Assembly: GCA_023055355.1 (NCBI GenBank)
Contig: JALJCS010000039.1
Span: forward strand, 2,432,501-2,496,500
Direction of reading: 5' to 3'
DNA: 64,000 bases
Origin: Agelaius tricolor
Taxonomy: Eukaryota; Chordata; Aves; Passeriformes; Icteridae
This document shows, in pieces, positions 45,241 through 54,827 of this stretch; the stretch's first letter is position 1; every line of letters starts with the position of its first letter. The position numbers and the translations under genes were made by a program. The notes beneath the pieces are model-generated. The model ran no database searches. It was not told where the DNA came from and worked only from the letters and a program-made list of their open reading frames with translations.

Positions 45241-46069
45241 GGGCAGCAGAAGGAGCCCCCAGGGCTGCCGACGCAGCCGCGCCAGGAAGGGCATGGGGCC
45301 TTCCAGGGAAGCTGGCACGGCCTCCTTGGGACACGTCCCGGCCCGTGGCCATCCTAAACCCGCGGGTGTGACACGCACAAGGAACGTGTGGGCCCGGGCA
45401 CGAATGCTGCTAGGAGCCCTGGGGCCCGGGCAACGCTGACAGCAGCAGCTGTGGCAGAGTCCCCGCCCAAGCAGAGCTGCCAGCCCCCGAGCCCTGGCAG
45501 CCCTGGTGCCCGTCTCCTGCCCCGGAGACCTGTGCCCCCGGGGGGCTTCTGTGCCACAGGGAGCCAAAGCCCACCTGCATTGGGGCCTGTGCTCCTTCCT
45601 GCAGGGGATGATGGCCAGAGCACCTGGAGAAACTGCTGGCAAGACTTGGTCTCTGCCAGATGATGTTGCTCCTTCCTGAAATGTATTTTTTTCTTGGAAG
45701 GCACTGGCAGTAGCACCACAACACCATCCATTTCTGAGTTTCCCAGGGCAATTAGATTGCAAAGTAACACTGTCATGTTTCCTTGTGCTTTTCTCACTCT
45801 CTTTCCTGCATTCTGGAAAAAATAGAATCTGCCCAGGCTCTGATATTCTCAGCTTCAGTTGCTGCCTGTCTGGCTGTGGCAGCTCATGTCCAAACAAAAC
45901 TGTGTCCCTGCTGAGCACAGCAATGGGTGGCCACAAATAGGGAGGTTCCCCAGTGAACAGGAAGACAGACACGTGGAAGTGCAGAGGATAACTCTGGGAG
46001 GAGAAGCTGTTCAGTGTCTCTGATTATGGTGCCTGCACCCTGAAGCAGCAGCCAGGAGAAGTGCTGTAA
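45241..46069. other. Unannotated DNA upstream of the inverted MROH-like gene
   Basis: Similarity between the two MROH upstream flanks ends near 45240 (minus copy) and 21446 (plus copy). Beyond it I see no gene. Confidence 0.4.
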
Positions 46070-46440
46070 GCAGAAAGGGACAGTTTTGGGCACCACAATA
46101 TAAAAAGATAGTAAGCTATTAGCCAGAATGCAAAGGAGGACTGCAAGGATGGAGTGTGGTCTGGAGGGGAAGCCCTAGGTGCAGCTGAGGCCACTCTAGT
46201 CTGTTCAGCCTGGAGGAGAGTAAAGGGCGTCACTGTGGTCTCCAACATCCTCCTGAGGGGAATCAGAGGGGCTGCTGCAGCTCTCGTCACTGTTGGGAGC
46301 AGTGACAGCACTCCAGAAAAGGGCAGGGAGCTGGGACAGGGCAAGTTTCATTTCCATATCAGGAAAAAGTTTTTCACCCAGAGCACGGTCAGGCACTGGC
46401 ACAGGTTCCCCATTGACGCAGCCCAGCGGAGCCCGGGCCG
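46070..46440 (+). mobile_element. CR1 LINE 3' fragment
   Basis: GGGACAGTTTTGGGCACCAC, GGTCTGGAGGGGAAGCC, TGTTCAGCCTGGAGGAGAG and ATATCAGGAAAAAGTTTTTC are classic landmarks of the 3' coding end of avian CR1. The fragment is 5'-truncated and diverged, typical of old CR1 copies. Confidence 0.8.
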
Positions 46441-46589
46441 GCTCTGGGGAAAACTCCGGCGCTGTGCCAGGAGTGGGGAACGGCCAAGGCGTGGGCTCTG
46501 CCTGCGGCTGAACCTGATGAGCCACTGCTCAGTGGCTCAGGATCTGATAACTGCAGCACGGAGCAGGCAAAAGAGAAGGAGGAGGCTCC

Positions 46590-47090
46590 TCCATTGTGAG
46601 GTTCCACAGGCAAAGGTTTATTCCAAGGGAAGGATTCAGAAGCAAAGAGCCACCAGCACTTCTGTGCACGGCATTTTATAGGGGTACAACTCAGGGGGTG
46701 GATACAAACCTTTGACCAAGAAGGAATCTGCAGGGCAGGAGCGAGGGGATTACATCAGGGGCTTGGGACTAATTAGGACAGATGGGAGGAGAGGGTAGGT
46801 GCCATGGATGAGTGGGGTTTCCTGCAATAGGGGAATTCCAAAGGGGTGGTGCAGTCAGGGATTGGTCCAAGATAAAACCAACAGGGAAGGTTCAGGAATA
46901 AAGAGCTGGGTTACCTTGATAGGCAGGGAAGGAGCTGGAACAAAGAATGGGGAATGGCATGAGGGACAGCTTTGAGGGAGGGCAAAACCTAGGGGTAAAC
47001 CAACTTGGGAAAAACAGGGGGTACATGAAAACAAACTATTATAAGATAACTGATAAATAAACACAAACTGCAACACCCCAGGGAAATGGG
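46590..47090 (-). mobile_element. LTR-like sequence, minus orientation
   Basis: On the minus strand CCCTATAAAATGCCG (TATA) precedes, by about 50 bases, a polyadenylation signal in GGAATAAACC (reverse of 46613-46622). The layout matches 50140-50720 and suggests related LTRs, although primary similarity is weak. Confidence 0.5.
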
Positions 47091-47339
47091 CACAGCACCA
47101 AGCCCGTCTGAGGTTGAGAAGTCTTTGAACAACATCGAGCAGTCACTCAAGCTTTAAACACTACATCAAAAGTCAAGGGTTGTGAACTCTAGGTTTACAT
47201 GTGTATATACTCCTGAGTTTTACTTTAGGCAGTGTTTTAAGAAACTTGTTTTATGTTCGATCATAGCCCAGTTCCTTGTAGATTGTGTGGAACGTGTAAT
47301 CCTTTTGTTTTCATTGCTTGTTAGGACTATAAAAAAGAA

Positions 47340-50130
47340 TATTGGTGCTGGGTGACTCAGAGACACCCAGTGTGTGTTAAGTGCAGTAATACAGGGGATA
47401 AAGAGAAGGAAAAGAGAAGAAGTAATTACACATACTGATATGTTTGGAAATTAAGATAGCATTAAGAATGAATAACACAAGAAGTAAAAATGTTATTAAA
47501 AAGAGTCCACTAGAATGTATTTTAGCACATTTATGAGAAAGCTTTGGGAGGAATCCTGGAGGGTAATTTTTCAAAGAAAGGTAATCTGATTAAATACTCT
47601 ACCCAATGGTAGTAGCCTTGGTATCAGTTAGAAAGTGGTGAAAAGTGACCCCCTAATGGAACTTTAAATTATCATACATTGTGACAGTTGATGTTATTTT
47701 TATGAAAAGAAGAAAAATGAGATCATGTGATGTATGCAGACATGTTTTTTACCCTGGAGAATAAACCTGAGTGGCAGAAAGAATGTGGCTTTGATTTGGC
47801 CCCACAGGACCCTTTAGTCCTAACCTTGGAAAGAAATAACAGGCAGAAAATAAAGAGATGTTCAGCACGGATCATAGGGCAGAGATGTTTGAAATTGGCT
47901 AAAAAGCATGAGGAAGATTGTGTTCTAGGTGTCCAAGAGTTACAGCCGAGTTACCCCAGGCCAGCTTGGGTACACTCCCCCTCACCCAACCACTCCGCAC
48001 CCTGAATGAAACCCAAATGGCAGTGAGGATGAGATGAATAATCCTGGTGAGGGGACAATTTCAGAGACCCCAGTGACAACCAACACAAGGAATAAAACCA
48101 GGACAGCTTTGCCTTTAGTCACCCCTTTAAGGCAAGTAGTGGGTCCCCAAGGAGAAGCCATGTGGGTGAACTTCTGCTTTCTACTAGTGACCTGAAGAGT
48201 TGGTGGGAAAAAGTTAAAATTTCTAGAGAAAACCCCAGCAAAGTAGCAAAACGATTTGAGTTCATAGTCAAGAATCGAGACCCAGACTGAGGTGATGCTG
48301 ATTTCATGCTGACAGAGCTAAGAAAACCAGCAAAAGAGTTGGTGATAAAGGTAGCCAGAGCCCATGTGCAGGGACAAATTGCTAGTGGAGCCTGACAAGG
48401 TACAGTGGACCAGCTGTTTCCTACTGTAAACCCTTTGTGGGACCCAAATGATGCAGGCAGCTGTGCAATGGTAGCCAGATACCAGGAACTAGTCAAATTT
48501 GAATTAAAAAATGCCATTCCAGAAGCAGTAAATTAGTCAGTAATATATAATGTTACACAGGGACAGCAGGAGTCACCCACTGACTTTGTGAACAGACTCT
48601 GAGCAGCTGCACGGAAACGCACAGCCCTGGATCCCTGGTCGGATATGGGAAAGCAGCAGTTCCTTTCCCTGATGTTTGGGCAATCTAGCCCAGATGCCAG
48701 GCAGGAACTTCAGAAGCTGAAAGAGCCTGTAAAGAGAGACTTAAAGGCATGAATGAAAAAGCATAGAAGGTGTATGATAATAAAGACAGAGAAAAAGAAA
48801 AAGAACTCCCTGCAGCCACAGTGGCAGCTCTGGATCAGCTCCAGGGAGAGGACGTGGGCGTGGATGAAGCAGAGGCAGGGGCCAAAATTCCAGAGGCAGA
48901 GGAGGTTCAAACCAGCCACAGGCCAAGCTGGGGCCAAATCAATGTGCATATTGTAAGAAAGGACACTGGAAATGCCAGTGGCCAGAGTTAGCAGACACAG
49001 TACACAAAACTTTTGTAGCCACTCTAGATGATAAGAAATGACCAAGACTGGCAGATCTTACCCTAGCAGGCCCACTGGTTAAAATACAGCTGAAGAATGA
49101 TAAGGAAGTTGAATTTTTAGTAAATAGTGGAGACACATTTTCACTCTTGAATCAAGCATTGATACCCAAAAGTGAAAACTGTCTTCAAGCAAGAGGAGCC
49201 ACTGGGCAGAACAATGCATTCTTCCTGAAACTACTTAAATGTAAAATTGAGAAGAAAATGGGAATACATCAGTTTCTTGATTTACCAAACTCACCCAAAT
49301 CTGCCCTAGGCAGGGATTTGCTGGAAAATTTCGAAGCGACAGTTCAGCTTAAAAAAAGAAAAATGAAATTTAAGGTACCTGAAGACAAATTGGTTTTAGC
49401 ATTAGGACTGACAATTGACACAAGACCAACAAACAATAATAACTCTTTAGAGCAAGTATTGAATCAGGTGTACCCAAGAGTAGGGGATACTGATAGGCCA
49501 GGAAAATCAAAACGAGCAGACCCTGTAAAAATCGAGCTACAGACAAGAGTTAGGCCAGCAGTCAGAAAGCAATAGCCTTTAAGATTAGAAGATAGGAAAG
49601 GAATACAGGCAACAATCACTAAATTCCTGACATTATAGGATTATTGGAAGAATGGGAGTCAAAATTTAATACTACTAGATTGGCAATAAAGAAACCTAAT
49701 GGAACTTAGAAACTAGTGCCAGATTTACAGGCAATTAATCATTTATGCCTGACTACCTTACTAGCTAAGCTTTGAGATGATTTAATTTGGTTTCCAGTGA
49801 TAGATGTGAAAGATGCTTTCTTCTGCCTGCCACTTGCGGAAGAAAGTCAAAATATATTTGCTTTTGAATGGGAGAACCCTTGCACAGGCAGGAAAAATCA
49901 ACTTAGGTGGGCAGGATTACCTCAGGGGTACAAAAACATTCCCAGTTTTTGGGAATCAATCAGCTGAAGAATTAGAGCTATGGCAATCGCGGCCTGGGGA
50001 AGGAACACTCCTACAGCATGCAGATGGTTTGTTAATTGCTACTGACACTACTAAAGAATGTTTTGAGCGGGCAGTGAACCTTTTGAATGTTCCTGGACTG
50101 AGTGGTTATCGAGTATCTGCACAGAAAGCC
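47340..50130 (+). mobile_element. Decayed gammaretrovirus-like ERV (gag, protease, partial reverse transcriptase)
   Basis: A degraded collinear set on the plus strand: a matrix-like frame (47727-48005); capsid pieces (~48190-48750, including QQESPTDFVNRL); a nucleocapsid zinc knuckle CAYC..GHW..C (48940-48975, one residue short); a protease (~49040-49360); and reverse transcriptase start to block 5 (~49640-50110). A degenerate primer site may lie at about 47345. The capsid and LVNSGDTFSLLN protease motifs point to class I. The pol is cut off in the reverse transcriptase. Confidence 0.75.
49039..49575 (+). pseudogene. ERV retroviral protease and downstream linker, inactive
   Basis: The flap and strand layout of a retropepsin is visible: LVKIQLKNDKEVEFLVNSGDTFSLLN in sequence order (in pieces), then SALGRDLLENF. 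The catalytic Asp of the DTG/DSG triad is Asn (LVNSGD), so the enzyme would be dead. The frame runs on 100 codons into RT-proximal sequence before a stop at 49573-49575. Confidence 0.65.
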
Positions 50131-50139
50131 CAGCTGGAG

Positions 50140-50720
50140 CAGCAGCTGTGGCTGTGCCCCTCCGAGGGGGCGCTCGCAGTCCCCGGCTTGCCCTGGCACA
50201 GCGAGCGGCGGGGACACTCTCCCGCTCCTTGGGAGGCCGCGAGAGCGGCTGAGGCTTTCGCCTGCTGCGGACAAGACACCGAAGCCACGCTGGTAGGAGA
50301 AGGAGAGGGGACTCCAGCTGGGGGCACAGTCCAGCTTTATTACAGAGCTCCAAGGAAATCTGCAACCCAGGGGATCCAGTGAACTGGAGACAGAGAACTG
50401 GGCTGTGCAAGGTGTTATAAAGGGCAGAGTGAACAGGGGAGGGGATGGCCCATCTGCCAATGGAATTCCAGGAGGGCGTGGGGAGCAGGGAAACAGACAT
50501 GTAGGGGAACCAATGGGGGTAAACTGGGGGAGGGGCCCCGGTGCCTGAGCCTATCACTCGACACCCTTGGAAGAAGTTTCTGGAGGGAAGGGATGGGCTG
50601 TGGAGTGACAGGCAGGACACAGGGGAGGGGTTGAGGGGATGACAAGGCAGTTTTCAGGGAACCAGGGAAGGAGGCAGCGAGATTGACATTAAAAAGGAGG
50701 GAGGAAGCTACGGGGGCAGA
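50140..50720 (-). mobile_element. LTR-like sequence, minus orientation, truncating the class I ERV
   Basis: Minus-strand CTTTATAACACC (TATA-like) is followed by TCTGTAATAAAGC (polyadenylation signal). To the left it replaces the reverse transcriptase of the plus-strand ERV at about 50130. To the right it abuts the provirus LTR at 50723. Confidence 0.55.
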
Positions 50721-50722
50721 AC

Positions 50723-51317
50723 TGTTATAAGTTGCGGTGAAGAACCAACCACCGACAAGTGAGTCCAAATTAAATGTAATTTATTAATTGATAGTGCAAG
50801 CGATAATAGGCAAATTACAGCACTGAGTGAAGCCAACAAAAGGCTTGCACCCACCCAGGAGCGCTGGGTGTAGCCGGGGAGTCACCGCTCCTCCTTCGGC
50901 CCACACCACTCCGCAGTTCAGTCCTCCTTTTTATCTGTTATTGTTGGGTGTCCTTCCAGTGTTCTCTGCGTCTGTGCCGATAGTTGCTAGGGGCTCTTAT
51001 TCTGCCTTCTGGTGGTCGTCTGGACGAAGGCTCCCGTCCTCTTCCTCGAGGTCTTACAATAGCTTTGACCATATATAGGCACATAGCTACATATAGTTAC
51101 ACATTTGCTTAGTTAGCCTTTCAACATATTAGCTTCTGACAGTTTGTGGTTTAAGCCTTATGACATTTATTTTGCAATATATTAGCCCATTATATTCATC
51201 TTGCAACATATTAGCTGGTTACATCTATCCTTGTGGGTTTTTTCTATTATTGGCTTTTCCCCCTCTTATAGTCTTTTTAGCAACTTGATGAACAAACTAA
51301 GACATTAACTCATTACA
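50723..51317 (-). repeat. 3' LTR of the provirus
   Basis: A 595-bp unit listed TGTTATAAGTTGC...CTCATTACA, it pairs with 59664-60259. On the minus strand a polyadenylation signal lies in ATTAATAAATTAC, and the likely promoter is upstream of GATAAAAAGGAGGACTG. Confidence 0.95.
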
Positions 51318-51342
51318 ACTCCCCCCTTTTTCTTTTACCCAT
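51318..51342 (-). other. Polypurine tract
   Basis: On the minus strand AAAAGAAAAAGGGGGG ends two bases before the LTR. This is the standard plus-strand priming site. The same tract precedes the second LTR at 60260-60280. Confidence 0.9.
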
Positions 51343-53272
51343 TTTGTTCATCAAATCGTCTTAATGCAAGTTGACTCAAGGTGGCTTCCTCTCCCAATTC
51401 TAGATTTTCTACCGGTTCATATTTGGTCTTGATTAAAAGGAGATGGGCTGCCTCTAACCTTCCTTTCACTATCTTAAGTATTGTATTAAATATGCAGGGT
51501 CCAAAAGTTAGCCCAAGAATTATCATAATTGCTGGTCCTGCTATTCTAGAGAGTAGGGTGGTTAACCATGGGGATTGGTTGAACCAATACTCGAACCATC
51601 CTTGTTGGGCCTCTCTTTCTCTCTTCCTTTGTGCCAGCCGTTCCCTCAATTCAGCCATTGAGTCTAGGACCACTCCGGTATGGTCCGCGTAAAAACAACA
51701 CTCTTCTCTTAGAGCGGAACATAGCCCTCCTTGCTGCATGAACAAGAGGTCTAACCCTCGTCTGTTCTGCAGGGTGACTTCTGAAAGTGAAGAGAGAGAT
51801 TTTTTGAGGAAGGAAATTGATTTCTCTATTCTCAGAAGATCCTCATCAATAGTCATCTGTAGTTGAGAGAGCCCTTGCTGTTGAGTTGCAAGGGCTGAGA
51901 TACCTGTGGCTGCGCCGGTAGCACCTAAACCGAGGAGCATTGCTATGGTTATTCCCGTTATTACCTCCCTTTTTTGGATTCGGTCTGGTTCTTCTAAGGG
52001 GTGATACATCTCCTCTTCCTTGTGGTACAGGACCTTTGGGACGATTAAAACTTGAATACAAAAGTCGTTAGCATTATCGAATCTATCAAGGAGTATACAG
52101 GGCATTACCCCAGATCACTGGCAAACCCACATTCCTGATGTGGCCGGAATTGCCCATTTATAGTTCTTACTCATAATAAATTTGGTGCAGAAATTGCCCA
52201 TCCGCCTTGCTGAGGCTGCATTACCGAAACATTTGCCTTGGCCTGTGACCTGACTTAGGGTAGTTCCTCTCTGGGGAGTGTCCCACCTGCACTGGTGTGG
52301 ATTCTCTGTTGTTGAGTAGTTAAAGGGGTTATTAAGGGTGATACCTTCATAAAAGGGGGGCTTCACATCATAACATAGCCAGCATGATTTCGTAAGGTTT
52401 GGGTTAGATTGATTCAGTGATAAAAAAGTAGCATTTAATACACTAAGAAACGGATCGTAAAAAGCTGAAGTCTCTAAGGGATTATTAAAAGAAACGTTGT
52501 GACTAGCCGTGGCTCCCTTCTTGGGCCCACCTGCTGTAAGAATTGGATTGGGTCCAATTGGTCGGGGTACCGATGGTAAAAGTCGGGCAATTTGTATGTT
52601 CACCCAAATATCACGAAAGGCGCGAACAAATACCGGCCATACTCTTCCCGTGGCCCAACTCTTATGGGCTGGTTGCAGAATTGTCATAGTATAACCCGTG
52701 CAAGTGTGCTTTCTCCCATCCCGGGGCGTATATATCTGTTTGCTACTATCGAACAGTGGTTCGCGACAGCCACGGGGAGCGTACTTGACTTGCAGGAACT
52801 TATCAGGTTGTGTGGTTGCCATCTATTACTTGTTACAATAGTCTCACAACCCCAATATCCACAGTACCCGTATCCAGGATAATTACAGTAACTTTTGCCT
52901 GGGTTAGAAGCAGGACACCAATAGGTTTGGTGCAGTGCTTGTTCTCCAAAACGAGGAAATCCCAGTTGCAGGGGAAAAATGTCCTTTAATCTAAATTCAA
53001 AAGATGGGTCGGTTGATGTAATAGTTTCTTTGATAACAATTTCGTCTGAAAGATGGTGTAGAACCCACTTAAATGCCTGGTAAGGGTCGTATTCTGTATC
53101 AGTCTGCCCTCTGATGATTAATCTTGAAAATAGGATCACATAGAGGTACCATTGCCGCTTGGATCTTATTATTGTAAGATTCCTTGAAAGTTGCTGATCT
53201 GATTGATGATTGGCTGCTTTTTCTTAAAAAAACTGGGATATATGGGTTGTGGGAGCGTTCAAGGATCCAGTC
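51335..53272 (-). pseudogene. env of the provirus (surface and transmembrane), disabled
   Basis: The surface unit starts just after a splice acceptor. The likely start codon is ATA (53147 region), where the second env copy has ATG. A frame change between 52684 and 52822 splits the surface unit, and a TGA at 52115-52117 separates it from the transmembrane part. Landmarks: YWGCETIV, SCWLCYD (CWLC disulfide-exchange motif), cleavage site RIQKR, hydrophobic fusion peptide ([17 protein letters not shown]), immunosuppressive-type segment [13 protein letters not shown]6CC (CSALREECC), a membrane span near 51480-51550 and a ~35-residue tail. This is a typical gammaretroviral envelope that can no longer be made as one protein. 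Confidence 0.9.
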
Positions 53273-53292
53273 CTGCAAAAAAAACCCTTATA
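53272..53292 (-). promoter_or_regulatory. env splice acceptor
   Basis: On the minus strand a run of eight T's leads to TTTTTTGCAG|GACTGG at 53273/53272, a strong acceptor just before the env reading frame. The identical site lies at 62221/62220 in the second env copy. Confidence 0.75.
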
Positions 53293-53883
53293 ATAGATTT
53301 AAGTGAATCTCCTATCTGCTTGAATTAGATGTTCTCCTTCCCCCTCTATATTTCTAGTTACTTATTCCTATGTTCCCTATCACAGATTTGCCAAAAAGGG
53401 TGAGGTTCTATTCTAAAGATTTTACATACTCTTTGAGTTCCCTGGAGAGTGGAGAGCTGTCCTTTTGGATTCCCGGAGTGTGTTAGTCCTCAAGGGAACT
53501 TCAGTATTCGAGAGGCAGTAAGCACACTCCACCGTGGGTCGCAGGTCCCTTTACCTTTTCCTCTCTGCCTCACCCGTCGATCCGGTTGCATCGGGCCACG
53601 GGGTGAACCAGCAGCAGAGGTATTTGCTCAGGGATCCCTTTTGCTCTTGCCTTTCTCGATACAGTTCCCAATTCCTTTTTCAAAGGAGAACTGCAATAAT
53701 ACCAGGCATCTATTTCCAGCAGTATTTTTTTTTACAAAGGGAGTGGGTTAACTAGCATGAGAGCAACATGCCTCTGAATTTAGACCCCTTAGTAAAGATT
53801 CCCTATTGCCTGTAAAAATGCATATCTTACCCACTCCCCCAAAAGCTCCCCTAATCTTAGAATGGTTTCTGTTAATTCCCCTC
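53293..53883 (-). other. Untranslated segment between the extra frame and env
   Basis: No protein of note is seen. The segment runs from the small frame ending at 53884 to the env acceptor. Short frames exist but lack recognisable domains. Confidence 0.5.
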
Positions 53884-54135
53884 TTAACACCCTCTATAAA
53901 TACCAGCCGGAGGCCTTTCCCGGCGGTATTGGACCCACCACCATTTTTGGCAAATCCTGCAAATAAAGGCATACAAAAGGATAACATTCCCACCCCCAAA
54001 TTCTGCAATATATCTAGCATCCATAATTTTTTGTTGGTCTTCGGGAATAAACCTGTAGACGACGATGGCGCCAATATTCGTTCTCGGCATACCACTTAAT
54101 GCTAAGTACAGAATGAGGATAAGGCACAAATACAT
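53884..54135 (-). CDS. Small frame with hydrophobic N-terminus, overlapping the extra provirus gene
   Basis: An ATG at 54135 opens 83 codons in a different frame from the 255-codon gene and overlaps its 3' end by about 120 bases. The start MYLCLILILYLALSG looks like a signal peptide or membrane anchor. The rest is short, with CRICQKWWWVQYRRERP near the end. I do not recognise it. It could be a second accessory product read from the same transcript or a chance frame; length alone does not decide. Confidence 0.35.
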   Translation of the reverse strand: MYLCLILILYLALSGMPRTNIGAIVVYRFIPEDQQKIMDARYIAEFGGGNVILLYAFICRICQKWWWVQYRRERPPAGIYRGC

Positions 54136-54781
54136 TTTTATCACACTCAAAAGTGATTATGTGTGATTTCTTACAATAAACTAAAAGAGTAACATATGTG
54201 CAGATTGCGTTGGCGTTGACTGCCCGGTAAGCCTCTTCTCTGTTCTCGAATAATTGATGTATATTCTGAACAGACCTGGGCCCACCAATAAACCACTCTA
54301 ATTGTCTTTCCCACATAGAGTTCCTCCGGTGTTCCTGATAACACTCTGCACATAAATTATAAAATAAACGTCTAGCATAAATCCATTTTAGTGCTCTACA
54401 TTTACCACATTCGAGCAGGATCCAAGGGGTACAAAAGGTGCATTTTGTACATTTTAAATATTTAAATGTTTTGAACTGTTTTGAAAAATAGTCTGATTGT
54501 ATGTCTTGAAGGGTTACCCTTTCAGACTCTAAAGATAGCATATCCCTACAACATTGGAGGATTCGTTCTTCCAAGAGATTCCAGCAAAATTGCTCCCTCT
54601 CACGCGCCTCTGGACACAATCTATCATCAAGTAGGGCAGGCTGCCACATTGGTAGTTCCATTTGTCCATACGGTTGTTTTGTTTCAAAGTCTCTAGAGTA
54701 CAATGTCTTAATATTCAGTCCAAGCCAAACTGGCCGAAATCTGTCCAACACATTCACTACGCTGGTTCCTGGTTTTTCCAT
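54014..54781 (-). CDS. Unrecognised 255-residue Cys-rich protein between pol and env
   Basis: An uninterrupted ATG-to-stop frame begins 47 bases after the natural end of integrase (54828) and ends 740 bases before the env acceptor. The centre has seven cysteines, C111-x2-C114-x2-C117-x7-C125-x2-C128-x15-C144-x2-C147 (54341-54451), which looks like a zinc-binding ribbon. Residues 55-95 look helical with more cysteines (56, 66, 77, 78). The C-terminus is basic (WRHRRLQVYSRRPTK). There is no signal peptide or membrane span, so a cytosolic or nuclear protein is likely. gag, pol and env of the same provirus are all broken, yet this frame is open throughout. Simple gammaretroviruses have no gene here. 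It may be a viral accessory gene or a captured host sequence; function unknown. Confidence 0.6.
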   Translation of the reverse strand: MEKPGTSVVNVLDRFRPVWLGLNIKTLYSRDFETKQPYGQMELPMWQPALLDDRLCPEAREREQFCWNLLEERILQCCRDMLSLESERVTLQDIQSDYFSKQFKTFKYLKCTKCTFCTPWILLECGKCRALKWIYARRLFYNLCAECYQEHRRNSMWERQLEWFIGGPRSVQNIHQLFENREEAYRAVNANAICTYVTLLVYCKKSHIITFECDKNVFVPYPHSVLSIKWYAENEYWRHRRLQVYSRRPTKNYGC

Positions 54782-54827
54782 AGTCCTTGCCAGGAGAACA
54801 AAATGGTCCTCTTGATCTAGGTGAGGA

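Noticed and set aside
47340..47362. tRNA-His primer site for the class I ERV at 47.3 kb
   Set aside because: TTGGTGCTGGGTGACTCAG is suggestive, but it needs an internal insertion relative to the tRNA complement and has no clear LTR end before it, so it is not listed as a feature.
53748..54095. A 115-codon frame overlapping the Cys-rich provirus gene
   Set aside because: It lies out of frame with both candidate genes, has no leader or domain, and begins at a weak start. It is most likely a shadow frame.
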